NCBI GenBank assembly: GCA_963678675.1
Contig: OY783191.1
Location: 16,645,096-16,709,095 of the forward strand
Source: Xiphydria camelus
Taxonomy: Eukaryota > Arthropoda > Insecta > Hymenoptera > Xiphydriidae
Reading direction: 5' to 3'
DNA: 64,000 nt
The translations under genes and the position numbers were made by a program. The notes under the pieces are model-generated. The model saw only the letters and a program-made list of their open reading frames with translations. It was not told the DNA's origin and did not search any database. Of the stretch, positions 1 through 10,380 are shown in pieces (position 1 is the stretch's first letter; every line of letters starts with the position of its first letter).

Positions 1-51
1 CTTTCGCGGCCCGAAACCCGCTGAATGGTTCGCACGCGAACCTAATGTAAA

Positions 52-750
52 CCTAACATTAACTGATACGAATTGAGTTTCTTTTCAAAAAGAAAGTACA
101 TAGAAATTACTAAATACTTAAAAACGAATAATTTTTTTTAAAAATATTGACTAGTAGATAAGCTAAGCGGGTTCGGAGGCACCCACATGACCAGAAGTAG
201 CGGGAGATTTGAATTTTGTCGAAAGGCGCATGCGTCGTGGTGGGGGATTTGAATAGCAGGTATGCATTAACGGGAGATTTGAATGGCAGTTTGGGGGCAT
301 CCACGTAACCAAAAGTGGCGGGAGATTTGAATTTCACAAACGTCGTGGTGGGGGATTTGAATTCACGTGATGTCTGTCCGTCACTGCAAACCTCGTCGAG
401 TTCTGATTACACTAAATCGCGACCTGTGCTTACACTAAATACCTCGTTTGCCCAAGAGAGAGCGAGAGTGCTGTATTCTCGGAATTGTTGACAAACCTCG
501 GGATATGATGATGTCAGCTCTGAGCAATCTTGCTAACAAATTTCGCTGACTTGCGCGTGCAGACTCGGTCTTGCTTCGGGCAATCTCGCTATCAAATTTC
601 AACGCTACTGCGCACGTCCGATTCCCGGAGATCTTGAGACATGATGACGTCACTGTGAACCCCCACTCCCCGCTATTGCTAGGCAGCGAATCGGACGTCT
701 TTCGAGATGCAATTCATTTGCACAGTAAGGCAGTTCTTCCGCTAACTATT
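52..750. repeat. Left inverted arm, Polinton-type terminal region
   Basis: This arm is inverted relative to 22165-22603. The match runs outward to position 52 (CCTAACATTAAC), which pairs with GTTAATGTTAGG ending at 22603. It contains alternating subrepeats of GGGAGATTTGAAT and GGGGGATTTGAAT separated by GTCGTGG blocks. The inner end around 739-750 (CCGCTAACTA) matches 22173-22185 inverted. The stretch from about 370 to 650 is missing from the right arm. It carries two Polinton-like terminal heptamers and an imperfect duplication (about 520-620). No convincing gene is present in 1-870. The outer flanks show no clear target duplication, so the true ends are uncertain. Confidence 0.6.
407..436 (-). 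repeat. Paired AGTGTAA terminal heptamers
   Basis: On the minus strand AGTGTAA occurs at 436-430 and again at 413-407. It is followed by a block matching 14970-15010 (AGTGTAATCA, then CTCGACGAG and GACGGACAG). AGTGTAA is the usual terminal sequence of Polintons. The heptamers point outward to the left, so they may mark a second Polinton end or a repeated terminal array. Confidence 0.5.
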
Positions 751-1182
751 CTACCATTGAGGAGACGTAGTTTAAAAATAATGTGAGCACATTTTATTCC
801 CTTTTCTTTTGCCTTTATTGGTAAAAATATTTGTACAGAAAAAAATTAGTCATCTTGGCAATAAACACAATCCTTAACCTTCACACCACAAGGTGAAATT
901 TGTTCACGTATATAACAAGGCGGGGTTTCTAGACACCCCAAGGAAAAAATGATGAAAAACACACTTTTATTTCTTATAAATGGTAAAAACACTTTTATTA
1001 GGTATTGAACGATGTAATAAATTTGTCTAAAATTCTAAATAAAGAAAAGCTGTTCACTTAAAACAACAATACAATATGAACGACTAATTTTATGTTCCCT
1101 ATAGGCACTTGCATCACAAGCACTGTTTATTCTAAATTCTAATTTGTCTACAATTCTATATAAAGAAAAGCTATTCACTTAA

Positions 1183-2560
1183 GGGGTTATACTACGCAGC
1201 AAATTTTTTTTTGCAATTTTTTTTTATTGTCTTAAATGATGCATACACTATTCAAGAATGATATGCAAACACTATTTTGTCGGGGAAAATTCAATAAACT
1301 ATTTTTAACAAGATAACTTCGAGCGCTCCTAAACGTTTAAAAAGGTTAAAAAAAAAGCTGTATGGTAATTTTGCTGTTACCAAGAAAGAATGTATTGGAC
1401 ATGTACAGAAAAGGCTTGGAAGGAGACTGCGTAATTTAAAAAAAGAAGTTAAAAATGTTGGAGGTCGAGGCAAGTTGACTGGTAAATATTGATCGATGAA
1501 TTAAGTGTGTATTATGGTCTCGCTATACGTCGAAATACAGATTCAGAGGAGAACATGCGCAACGAGATCTATGCTACATACCATAAAATGCATTATACCA
1601 TAAAATATCTACAGATGAAAAGCCTCAACACGAAAAGTGTCCAGTAGGAAAAGATTCTTGGTATTCTTGGCAAAGAGCGAAAGCCTCGCATACTCTCTCG
1701 ATGTATATACTCACAAACCGGCCATGCCAATGCAAGTTTTCGATGCCGTTCAGAAAATTTATGAAGATTTGACAAGAGACGATCTTCTTTCCCGTTGCTT
1801 AGGAGATTTCACTCAAAATGCTAATGAAAGCCTCAATGTCGTCATTTGGACTATTGCGCTCGGAAGGACCTTACATTGCTCAAAAAATAAGCAGAAGAGC
1901 AAAATGAATGCTTGAAAGGACAGTTATATGGTGCTGGGATAGCAGAATAAAAGCAAAAAATTGCCAAGCCGATATTTTGAATATTTCATATAGTAAATAC
2001 GTTCTGAAACTTTAAATTCGTTTTTCTCAAAACTACATCTTTCAAAACTGCGTACACTCTAACTCGCTCAATTTTTGTCGGATTCACTTGACATTTTAAC
2101 TGTAACTTCTTAGATAACTTATCTAAGGAAGTACACACGCTTTTTAAGATTGATAAATAATTTAAATTGTTATTAACAATTTAAAGTAGATTTTTAGCGA
2201 AAAAATAAAAAAAATTGTTCAAACTGGAGCCAATTTGCGAATTTTCGATTAAAATGTATAATCGTAGGTACTTTCCTAGCAAAACTAATGTAGATTAACG
2301 ACAAAGTTTTTTTTGCTCTAGATGCTGTTCGGAGAATGTTATGATGTACGCAGATTCGCTCCTCGGAAAAAACACATGTTGCGTTTACCACTTGCCAAGA
2401 CGCCATTTTGTATAAAAAGTTACAATAAAAAATTCTGTATATACCTCAAAACTTGTATAATAAGCCTCAAAATTTCATTTTGTGATCCATTGAAAAGTTT
2501 TCAAGAAAAAAATTACCAAAAAAACGTTCATTTTTTAGTGCGCCTTGGTAGAACAACCCC
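1183..2560 (+). mobile_element. Kolobok-type DNA transposon, decayed
   Basis: The ends read GGGGTT at 1183 and AACCCC at 2560, flanked by TTAA at 1179-1182 and 2561-2564. The sequence beside it continues the duplicated piggyBac-element sequence (AAAACAACAA), which supports a clean insertion. It carries a degraded transposase. TTAA duplication together with that transposase family fits the Kolobok superfamily. Confidence 0.75.
1371..1915 (+). pseudogene. Mutator-like/Kolobok transposase fragment
   Basis: Several frames read through a conserved insect transposase region. First comes a basic stretch followed by GGRGKLTG. Then comes an AIRRNTDSEENMRNE-like segment (about 1526-1571), followed by STDEKPQHEKCPVGKDSW (about 1610-1665). 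The C-terminal block includes TQNANESLNVVIW (about 1815-1855). The last part is open from 1637 to 1915. Frameshifts and stops separate the blocks, and the N-terminal part is missing, so it is dead. The motif order matches the PF20700-type transposase common in insect genomes; I rely on recognition for this. Confidence 0.75.
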
Positions 2561-3333
2561 TTAAAACAACAAAAAAAATGAACTGACTTCAGATTCGTGA
2601 TCAGCGACCCAAAAAAACCCCATATCGAATTTCGTTTAAGTCCATTAACTTTTTGAAAATCATGATTTCGGGCTGGTTTTTTGATTAAAAAAATATGATG
2701 TGATGGCCAAATTTTAACACCGAATTCGTGATCAGGAGGCAAAATTACTATAGATAATATATATCGCATGACAAGTATACCCCACTTTTTTTTGTGTGAC
2801 TGCAATGAAAAATATAAATTTAGGTGCAGGAGCATTCCAATATACAGGATGATCCAGTTAAAACAGCGCACCCGAATAACTCTTAAGAAAAGGAATAAAT
2901 GAAGAAATGTTTCATATGAAAGTTGCAGGGTTTCGATGGGGACATCCGACACGAGCTGCATTCTGAGGTTCCAAGCTCATGCTTGCAAGCTGTAAGCACA
3001 GTGCTCTTTTTAAATGGCAACCACATTTTTCACACCTATGAAACTTGTTCCTCATGACGAGGTGTTTTCAGACATCTAGTCAATTATGTCGGTTCCTCTG
3101 ATTTCACTCGAAAAATACCATAAAAACAAGTTCCGAGGGTAAATTGAAAATTTAGACTTTTCACACAGCTTTAGTACAGACACAAACAGTAAACAGACGG
3201 AAATGTAAGCAGTCAACAGTTTTAAAGTACATTCAAGGATAGTTGTTAGAACGCATCATCAATTTTGACCTTCTTAACAGTACAAATTCAAACCTGAACT
3301 CATTAACATTACTTTCCAGTTGTTTAGTACACC

Positions 3334-3849
3334 ATGGTTTATTGATTCAACGAAGTTGTAGATATCCTATTATTTCTGGGAGAGTGTAGAAAAGTTTATC
3401 GAGCCGCTGCTCGATTGTATCGCCAACGGTATACTCATCGTATTCGTCACCCTTCAGATCGAGTCATTGAGCAAATTGAAAGAAATTAGCGAAGAGGTAG
3501 ATTCCAGCAGAGACGACGACCTCGTGTCGGTCCTGAAGATCCTCGCGTTCTTACCGTACTAGCTATGGTGCACATGAATCCCCACATCAGTATACGACAG
3601 ATTCAACGAGGCTCAGGAATACCGCGCGAAACAGCCAGATGATTTTTGAGATCTAGACTTTATCACCCATGTCACATTACGCTGACGCAAGCATTATCTG
3701 CACAAGACAGACAAAATCGTGTCAAGTTTTGCAATTGGGCCTTACAAAAGCTGGACGAAGACCCAGATTTCTTCAAATACGTCCTGTTTAGTGACGAGGC
3801 AACATTTCAGAGTACAGGGGCATTAAACCGTCACAATTGTCATTATTAA
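3334..3849 (+). pseudogene. Tc1/mariner-type transposase fragment (DUF4817-like N-terminus)
   Basis: A helix-turn-helix-like N-terminus is readable after an early stop (FNEVVDILLFLGECRKVYRA, about 3346). An arginine-rich linker follows (RRGRFQQRRRPRVG). The start of the catalytic domain is then seen, with FCNWALQKLDEDPDF and FSDEATFQ, the first catalytic Asp lying in the SDE motif. Stop codons lie at the fourth codon and after IEQIERN, and a frame change follows. The gene ends at LNRHNCHY, where the composite element at 3875 is inserted. The C-terminal catalytic part is absent. Confidence 0.75.
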
Positions 3850-4030
3850 GCGTAGGAAAATCGTATTAAAAAAAGGTGTGAGTGCCGTTGTACTCACGGA
3901 GGATGTGTAAACATCTTACAATTATCTGTGGTCCGAGTTTAATTGGGGAATATGACGTCGTAGTTCGACAAGAAGTTTAATTTTTTCTATAATAAAATAT
4001 TTATTATCATTATATTAGATTCATAACTTA

Positions 4031-5600
4031 CTAGCAGCCCGTCCCGGCTTCGCACGGGTAGAGTGTGGATTGATTTTGTCCGTCCACCATTGTTTAAATA
4101 CATTTTTAATACAAAACTTTTAGTATTTTTCCCGGGCTACGCAATGGCCATATTGGATTTGACCTTGACCATGACCTTCAAGGTTATATCAAGGTCAAAT
4201 TAATTTTTTTTCACGTTCAAATGTGTCCTTGATCATTTTTTTCACGTTACCTTTATTGTCAGCGGAGGTCAAATTTAGGTCAAGTATAGTTCGACTTTTT
4301 GAACACCCTGTATAAGATTTACTAACTAGAAACCTTCGCGGATATGCGTCCAACTGTTCCCCAAATTTTCATCGCAATCGGATGAACGTTTTAGGAAGGC
4401 ATAATAATCATCAGTACCGGTACTCTTTGAACACCTTTTATAAGATTTACTAACTCAGAAACCTTCGCGGGCATGCGTCCAACCATTCCCTAAAGTTTCA
4501 TCGCAATCTGATGAACGGTTCAGGAAGGCATAATAATCATCCGTACCGGTACTTTTTGAACACCCTGTATAAGATACTAACTCAAACCTTCGCGGATATG
4601 CGTCCAACTGTTCCCCAAAGTTTCATCGCAATCGGATGAACGGTTTAGGAAGGCATAATAATCATCCGTACCGGTACTTTTTGAACACCCTGTATAAGAT
4701 TTACTAACTCAGAAACCTTCGCGGGCATGCGTCCAACCATTTCCCAACTTTTCATCGCAATCGGATGAACGGTTTAGGAAGGCATAATAATCATCAGTAC
4801 CGGTACTTTTTGAACACCTTTTATAAGATTTACTAACTCAGAAACCTTCGCGGGCATGCGTCCAACCATTCCCCAGAGTTTCATCGCAATCGGATGAACA
4901 GTTTAGGAAGGCATAATAATCATCCGTACCGGTACTTTTTGAACACCCTGTATAAGATTTACTAACTCAGAAACCTTCGCGGGCATGCGTCCAACCATTC
5001 CCCAAAGTTTCATCGCAATCGGATGAACGGTTTAGGAAGGCATAATAATCATCCGTACCGGTACTTTTTGAACACCCTGTATAAGATTTACTAACTCAGA
5101 AACCTTCGCGGGCATGCGTCCAACCATTCCCCAAAGTTTCATCGCAATCGGATGAACGGTTTAGGAAAGCATAATAATCATCCGTACCGGTACTTTTTGA
5201 ACACCCTGTATAAGATTTACTAACTCAGAAACCTTCGCGAGCATGCGTCCAACCATTCCCCAACTTTTCATCGCAATCGGATGAACGGTTTAGGAAGGCG
5301 TAATAATCATCAGTACCGGTACTTTTTGAACATCCTGTATAAGATTTACTAACTCAGAAACCTTCGCGGGCATGCGTCCAACCATTCCCCAAAGTTTCAT
5401 CGCAATCGGATGAACGGTTTAGGAAGGCATTTGATATTACCTTAAAGGTCACGGTCAAGGTCAAATCCAATACGACCACTGGGTTAGCCAAGGGAAAATC
5501 CTTAAAGTTTTGTATTAAACATTTTTCTCTAAAATGTTTTCCCGTTGAGATAATCCAGCTTGCGCGAATAGTATGCGCAGTAGCGCCACACACACACTGA
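4031..5600 (-). mobile_element. Nested non-autonomous Helitron
   Basis: The minus-strand 3' end has the hairpin CCCGTGCGAAGCCGGGACGG followed by GCTGCTAG, with CTAG as the final four bases (4034-4031). This closely resembles canonical arthropod Helitron 3' termini. The proposed 5' end is TCAGTGTGTGTG at 5600. The same unit lies within copies B and C of the surrounding composite. No Rep/helicase is encoded. Confidence 0.55.
4320..5430 (-). repeat. Tandem array of about nine ~129 bp units
   Basis: Units contain ACCTTCGCGGGCATGCGTCC, then CATCGCAATCGGATGAACGG and the 10 bp palindrome GTACCGGTAC, ending TTGAACACCCTGTATAAG. One unit is about 16 bp shorter. Unit variants alternate (CGGATATGCG or CGGGCATGCG). 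Copies B and C of the host element carry only about three units, so the array has expanded or contracted. Confidence 0.85.
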
Positions 5601-6416
5601 CGCAGTCACATCTACATGACTTACATCTGACGCTCAATTTCCCAGGAAGGTCGTACCGCAAAGCCATAGCATAGATGTTTACACATAAAAAATTATTTAA
5701 ATTGTATTTAAAACTGTTCGTACTTTTTTTTTCGACATAAATGACTAGATGTCTGAAAACACCTCGTCAAGAGGAACAAGTTTCATAGAAGTTAAAAATG
5801 TGGTTGCTATTTAAAAAAGAGCACTTTGTGCTTACAGCTTGAAAGTATGAGCTTGGAACCTCAGAATGAAACTCGTGTCGGATGTCTCCCTCGAGACCCT
5901 GCAACTTTCATATGAAGCATTTCTTCATTTATTCCTTTTCTTAAGAGTTATTCGGGTGCGCTGTTTTAACTGGGTCACCTTGTATAGTAGCAAACAACTT
6001 TCTTATAAAGCAATAGATGAAACTCAGCTATAACGCATGAAACCTCAATAATAATACAAAATAAAATAAAATAAAGTGTATTATCACTAACAAGGTGGGG
6101 TGCGACGGCACCCCAGTGTGACTTTTTGCTCAAAAAGTGGTTGAATTAGATGGTACTAATCTTCAAATACAGTCCAACGCTGCCCACCCACGTGTAGATG
6201 AGAACTAAAGAAGAGACTACTGAGACTCCCACCTCTTCCTGATGCCTTAGTCACGGCGCATGCGTAGAAATGGCTCTATGGGTTGTTCACACACCCCACC
6301 TTGTGGTGTGAAGGTTAATCATAGGTCGCGGACCATCGTAATCATCTCAGCCTCTCGGAACCCGGCGATATATACGACGTCGACGCCAATCGGTGATATC
6401 CTTTTCCTCGGTATAA

Positions 6417-6848
6417 TTAGCCGGTAGCCCCGTCCCACGCATCTTCGATCGTGTTGACGGCAAAGGCGGTGAGAAACTCTTTAGGGAGCTGGGCGATGTC
6501 TTCGGCGGTCATCGAGGTAGTCTTAGTCTGGAAGAAAATCCTCAGGGAACGTTCCGAAGATGGAGGACTGTCCTTGTGCTTCAGCCAAGTTTTCAAACGT
6601 TTGTCGTTTTCAGCGGCACATAAATATCCATCAGAGCAGTGATGCCAACATCTGGACGTTGGTTCGTTGTGCAGTTTCCTCAACGATGGGCAATCCAGTT
6701 CATCCAAATTGATGATGGTGCATTCGGTGTACTCCCGCAACCAGGCTTTCTTTTCCTCGCCCTTTACGTACACCGTGGAGATACCACGTAGATGAGGTTC
6801 GAACACTTTTTTGATCATGATGTACGGCACGTCCCCAGAGTTCAACAA
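6417..6848 (-). CDS. Polinton-associated uncharacterised protein, fragment
   Basis: The 143-codon frame resembles an uncharacterised protein often found beside Polinton capsid genes in insects. It has VYVKGEEKKAWL near the N-terminus, a LDELDCPSL segment and a Cys/His cluster (CWHHC then YLC) that could bind zinc. The upstream region on the same strand is frameshifted, so the N-terminus is probably missing. It is the leftmost Polinton gene, 104 bp from the piggyBac-like element. Its function is unknown. Confidence 0.5.
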   Translation of the reverse strand: MLNSGDVPYIMIKKVFEPHLRGISTVYVKGEEKKAWLREYTECTIINLDELDCPSLRKLHNEPTSRCWHHCSDGYLCAAENDKRLKTWLKHKDSPPSSERSLRIFFQTKTTSMTAEDIAQLPKEFLTAFAVNTIEDAWDGATG

Positions 6849-7066
6849 AAGTCCATGGAAATGACGTTGCAGCCAGGAATTGCTGCAGTGTTACGGCGCT
6901 GACAGATGCCACCAAGGAAACGGTGGCTTGAAGAGGAAAGTCATGACTTCCCGTGGCTCAGAGTTGACGAAGCACGGCAAGTTCCTTCGGCACGAATCGG
7001 CTGCCGGGTATCTTGAAGCCCTGTACGTCGACCACGACTTCCATGGTGGAACTGAACTCCTCGGAG

Positions 7067-8438
7067 CTATGCCAACCTATTTACCATACCGCTGATCGGT
7101 CGGTATTCCACTATGCGGTCGGGCAGGATAAGGCAATATGCTGCAATATCGATGGAGAAATTTGCACTCGCTTCGAACTCCAGACACACGTCCACTGGCC
7201 CCGATTTCACCAACTCGTTTTGCTTCGAACAATCGATGATCAATGTGCGTATTTGAGGAAATCGTTTTTGCTCAGCAACGGCTGGGGCTCCTTGCCGTAG
7301 TATGTAGCTTGGAAATTGCAGCAGGGCGTACTGATAGTGTCCAATGCCGAGATTAAGGTTTCCGTAGGGATAGCACTGCGAGTTCAAGAACAGCTTGACC
7401 TCTCTGATGTTGCAGTGGTCGAATTGACTCGCGTTCTTGTTTTTCTTGTTCTTTCGATTGGTTTGGAAGCCCAGTACGACGAAACGCGGTTTCTCCAACT
7501 GCGTCGAGGTCTTCATGGTCCACACGTGCTTGGAGGTATGTGGAAGCAGAGGATACTCATATAGCGCCTACGTGCGAAAGTTCATGGAGATGGGTGCATC
7601 ATTGGCGATAAAGTTCAACAGCTGAATCTTTCTCTGATTCAAGACCTTGATGTACGGCATCATCCACTCAACCTTTAGTATCACAATCTTGAAGACTTTC
7701 TCAGTCGACTGCATGACAGCATTCACATCACTATTTGCCCTCGTGAGAATCAGCTCATGCTTGGCATTGACGACGATTCGTCGGTAGTCTTCGGCGAAAC
7801 CAAGTATCAAGCTCAGCGGTATAGAGACGTCAAAGTAGCCTCCACCGTTGGTCAACCTCTTGCTTTCCTCGATATTGAGCCAACCGGCGTTCTCCAGCAG
7901 TGAACGCTGACCGGGGCTCAGGGACACAAAGTCCTTCATGATGCTCGTCAGTCCGACATTCTTGCTTCGATCGATCTAGACGGCGTTCATCTCGTAGTGT
8001 ATCTCATCGAAGAAATGACAGATACCGTTGTTAACGAGAGCGGTGTTTACAGCTACTGCAGATCCGTCAGCCTTTAAGAGCCGACCTTGCACGTGCAGCG
8101 AGCTTCTACTTGGCAACAGATACAAATCCTGGTGTGTTAAATGGCGATGCGAGTTTCATTGCTGTTGTTGAAGGTCGACGAGGTATACGGGTGGTGAGCG
8201 TGCACTTCGCATTGGGCGATGAACTCGTCAAAGACAATCGGCGTGTGAATGGTTATGTTCTCCTATTCCATGGTACTCGATAGACGATGATGATGCAGCA
8301 GCAAAATCGCACTTCCGCTTCTCGAGTCTTCCTCCTCTGCTGGTTGCTTTCACTCGTAGGCCCAAACTCGTCAGTAGCGCCATGTTCGGATGTGTTAGCA
8401 CTCTTAGAGGTACTCGACGACTGATGGTGTTTCGGCAT
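7067..8438 (-). pseudogene. Polinton/adintovirus major capsid protein (double jelly-roll), broken
   Basis: Two long frames carry most of the protein. Positions 7939-7568 encode the N-terminal to middle part (MKDFVSLSPGQRSLLENAGW). Positions 7525-7067 encode the C-terminal jelly roll (EKPRFVVLGFQTN, then SGPVDVCLEFEA and ILPDRIVEY). Upstream, 8250-7940 continues in shifted frames (VFDEFIAQCEVHAHHPYTSS, then LVNNGICHFFDEIHYEMN). An in-frame stop lies near 7978, and frame changes lie near 8240, 8140 and 7550. A Ser/Thr-rich N-terminal extension may start at 8438. The order is consistent with the F54H12.2-like capsid family of insect Polintons. It would form the virion shell and is non-functional here. 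Confidence 0.75.
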
Positions 8439-8481
8439 GCTGTTTCACTTTTGTATCCTCTCTCGTGGTAAACGGTCCCCA

Positions 8482-9134
8482 TCACGACGATAATTTGACG
8501 TGCAGTCTCACGGTTATGACTTCCCCGTGGAGATTTACCAAGTCCCCGTCCTGATCGACCAATCGCAGCTGAAGATGGCGTATCGCTTGGACGGTGATCG
8601 GTAGGTAAATGGCGTGGGTCGGCACCTCCACGATCTTATATCCCGGCGGAACGCTGGGGAAAAATTCGTGGATGGTATGCACTCTGTACTCATTGATGAA
8701 AGGCACCCGCAGTTATGTTGCACTCGACTCTCAGCGCGTTGACTTTGAGAATGGTCACGGGTAGATCGGATTAATGGTTGACATTCGCCTCCAGAATGCG
8801 CGTTGTGAAACCCAACAGCCGACCAATGCTGTCATCCGGTCGAAAATCCACGTCGTGACTGCATTTGACTTCACTGCGGAGCGTGTTGTTGTTAGGCTTG
8901 AATGTTGATGATGATATTCTGGTTGGGAAGTGCCTTCTGCACATAGCTCTCGATGTCCTTAATCTCGTAGCTGCCGGTGGGTATGACAACCACCTTTCCT
9001 TGACCGACGTGCAGTTTATTGTTGCCAATGTCTATGTTGGGTATCGAGTTGAAGGTCAGCAGTTCCACCGATCCAAGCGTGTAACTCTTGAAGGGCGAGC
9101 GTTCGATGGGTGGAAAGTACTGAGCCTCAAGCAC
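8482..9134 (-). pseudogene. Polinton penton-like minor capsid protein, frameshifted
   Basis: The N-terminal part (9134-8892) contains SVELLTFNSIPNI and VVVIPTGSYEI. The frame then shifts, and NNNTLRSEVKCSHDVDF and GRLLGFTTRILEAN follow (to 8771). A further shift leads to the C-terminal part (8706-8482), with [18 protein letters not shown] and [10 protein letters not shown]. The block order matches the single jelly-roll penton protein encoded beside the major capsid in insect Polintons. At least two frame changes disable it. It lies between the capsid and protease genes on the same strand. Confidence 0.7.
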
Positions 9135-9149
9135 CTCAAGCTGAGTGTT

Positions 9150-9490
9150 TTATAGCAGCTGCTTACTCAAGAACTTGAGACACAAGTGTTCGCACTCAAA
9201 AGTGCTGTAGTCCTGATACCGCTCGTGATTGTACTTGACACTGCTGACACCGAGGTACATCACGAGATCCGGCGGTGGACGTAGATTGCCGAAATTGTCA
9301 AAGTATACGACGTCGTTGCCGATCTCTCGGTAGGCGACCCAGTGAGTTCCACGACCACTTGCATCGTCGAGGTTAACGACGGCTGATTCGCACCTTCGAG
9401 GGCCACTTCTGGGTAGGACGTTTCGTATGAAGACTCCGCGAAAGTGTGGAATCTTCCAGATTCTCGCGTACTTTCGTAGGTCAGCATCGG
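9150..9490 (-). CDS. Adenain-like cysteine protease of Polinton
   Basis: An uninterrupted minus-strand frame contains DLRKYARIWKIPHFRGVF and then the His motif GTHWVAYREIGNDVVYFDNF. After YNHERYQDYSTF it has the Cys motif ECEHLCLKF, and it stops at 9150-9152. His and Cys motifs in this order match adenovirus-type maturation proteases, which cleave capsid proteins. The residue after the catalytic Cys is Glu, where Gly is usual. No ATG is present at the expected start (the codon before LTDADL is GCG), so the start may be lost. The frame overlaps the end of the neighbouring PLA2-like gene. Confidence 0.7.
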
Positions 9491-9525
9491 TTAGCGCTCG
9501 GCGGGGCAGTGTCGCTATTAGTTTT

Positions 9526-10317
9526 TTAGATGTAGTTGCAAATGAAGTCCCAGACCACGCGTCTGTATAGCTTCAAGTGAAGTCCTCTGCCCAGAGCGAT
9601 GGCTTCCATCGTCTGATTGTGTCTCTGAATTTCCTCCAGCTGTCGCTTGGCGGCACTTGCATCGTTCACAGCCTTGACGATTCCAGCAGTGCCACCTGCC
9701 AACGCTCCGGTTGCACTGAGATCCGCGAATAGCGGTACGAGGAATGGCAGGAAACCGCCAATTTTCGAAGGCGCAGGTAGAATGCATGGAGATCGCACTT
9801 TCGATCTTCCACCGGCTCTCTTGACAGCCTTGCGTGCAGCTCGAAGGGCCGATCTGACGACTGTGAGAGCATTCTTGCCGGCAAGCATGGACTCCTTCGT
9901 TGCGTCGACAATCTTCCTCAGCGTGGTTGAAGGCTTCTTCTTCTTGAGACCCATTCCGAGTTTTCTCTTGATCTTCATGGTGTTCGATACAGCTAGAGCT
10001 TCCGCTTTCTCGGCAATGCTCGTGTCTTTGGCGAATACGCGTCGCAAAGCCTTCTCCGCGAGCATCTTGTCCGCCCGACTCCTCGCTTCGAGATTCTCCC
10101 GGTTCCTCGAGTAGGCGATGTCGTGCTCCTTGCAAGCCGTGTCGAGGAAATTGATCCTCGGGTCACCTCGCGCGAGCCTCTTGGCCAACCTCGTACCCGG
10201 TCCGCAGTACTGGTATCCTGGGATATGTAGCTCGACGGGAAGTTTGTTGATGATGCTGTTGACGAGACCCTTACCACGTCGTGTGCGTGCTGCAGTCTTA
10301 GATCCGTGCACGATCAT
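9526..10317 (-). CDS. PLA2-like domain capsid-associated protein of Polinton
   Basis: This is the longest intact frame in the window, 263 codons with an ATG at 10317. Residues about 28-75 hold a phospholipase A2-like core: the calcium loop YQYCGPGTRLAKR and the dyad CKEHDIAY. The middle is very basic (MKIKRKLGMGLKKKK), followed by RAARKAVKRAGGRSK, as in a DNA- or capsid-binding protein. A hydrophobic segment GGFLPFLVPLF is followed by a Gly/Ala-rich stretch. Similar PLA2-like proteins occur in adintoviruses and parvovirus VP1, where the domain helps virions cross membranes. It is not a venom enzyme: no signal peptide or disulfide-rich body is visible. Confidence 0.75.
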   Translation of the reverse strand: MIVHGSKTAARTRRGKGLVNSIINKLPVELHIPGYQYCGPGTRLAKRLARGDPRINFLDTACKEHDIAYSRNRENLEARSRADKMLAEKALRRVFAKDTSIAEKAEALAVSNTMKIKRKLGMGLKKKKPSTTLRKIVDATKESMLAGKNALTVVRSALRAARKAVKRAGGRSKVRSPCILPAPSKIGGFLPFLVPLFADLSATGALAGGTAGIVKAVNDASAAKRQLEEIQRHNQTMEAIALGRGLHLKLYRRVVWDFICNYI

Positions 10318-10380
10318 GTCTGGGGTGTAACTGAAGGGTCAATCTATATAAACGCGTTACTTATAGCTCTCACACCAGTC
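10318..10380. promoter_or_regulatory. Divergent intergenic region of Polinton late genes
   Basis: These 63 bp separate the minus-strand PLA2-like start (10317) from the plus-strand ATPase start (10381). The sequence CTATATAAACGCG (about 10333) contains a TATA-like TATATAA. It is the only place where the gene direction switches, so it probably held a bidirectional promoter. Confidence 0.4.

Larger units (their letters stand above)
3875..5687 (-). mobile_element. Helentron/HINE-like composite, copy A
   Basis: Reading the minus strand, the element starts ATGTGTAAACATCTATGC and ends with AGATGTTTACACATCC, then a terminal hairpin with stem GTGAGT/ACTCAC and CACACC. It is inserted in a run of T. 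The same termini bound copies B (15994-16981) and C (26329-27386). A 5' near-palindromic subterminal repeat, a matching 3' copy, a 3' hairpin and insertion between T residues are the known architecture of Helentron-associated elements. The copy breaks the mariner transposase. A Helitron-like unit is nested in it. Confidence 0.6.
2845..5982 (+). mobile_element. Mariner-like element with long terminal inverted repeats
   Basis: The left end CAGGATGATCCAGTTAAAAC (2845) and the right end closing at CTGGGTCACCTTG (5982) are flanked by TA (2843-2844, 5983-5984). The inverted arms run about 250 bp (2845-3095 and 5737-5982). Between them lies a broken transposase, itself disrupted by a 1.8 kb Helentron/Helitron composite. 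The element sits inside the piggyBac-like element. Confidence 0.75.
878..6314. mobile_element. piggyBac-like non-autonomous element with TTAA target duplication
   Basis: The termini are perfect inverted repeats, CCTTCACACCACAAGGTG at 878 and CACCTTGTGGTGTGAAGG ending at 6314. They are flanked by TTAA at 874-877 and 6315-6318, as expected for piggyBac. The 5.4 kb length is inflated by two nested insertions (1183-2560 and 2845-5982). No piggyBac transposase was seen. A partial internal tandem duplication (about 1020-1067 and 1141-1182) brackets the first insertion. Polinton coding sequence starts just right of the element, so it appears to have landed in the Polinton. Confidence 0.8.

Noticed and set aside
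2467..2961. 164-codon minus-strand frame
   Set aside because: It crosses the ends of the Kolobok and mariner-like elements, so it is a chance frame across repeat junctions.
4320..5430. CRISPR-like array
   Set aside because: Units are about 129 bp with no short repeat/unique spacer pattern, and the sequence is an insect genome. It is a minisatellite in a transposon.
9647..10114. 155-codon plus-strand frame
   Set aside because: It is antisense to the better supported PLA2-like gene.
9526..10317. Venom phospholipase A2
   Set aside because: The frame has the calcium loop and CKEHD dyad but no signal peptide and few cysteines. It sits among Polinton capsid genes and is a viral-type PLA2-like domain.
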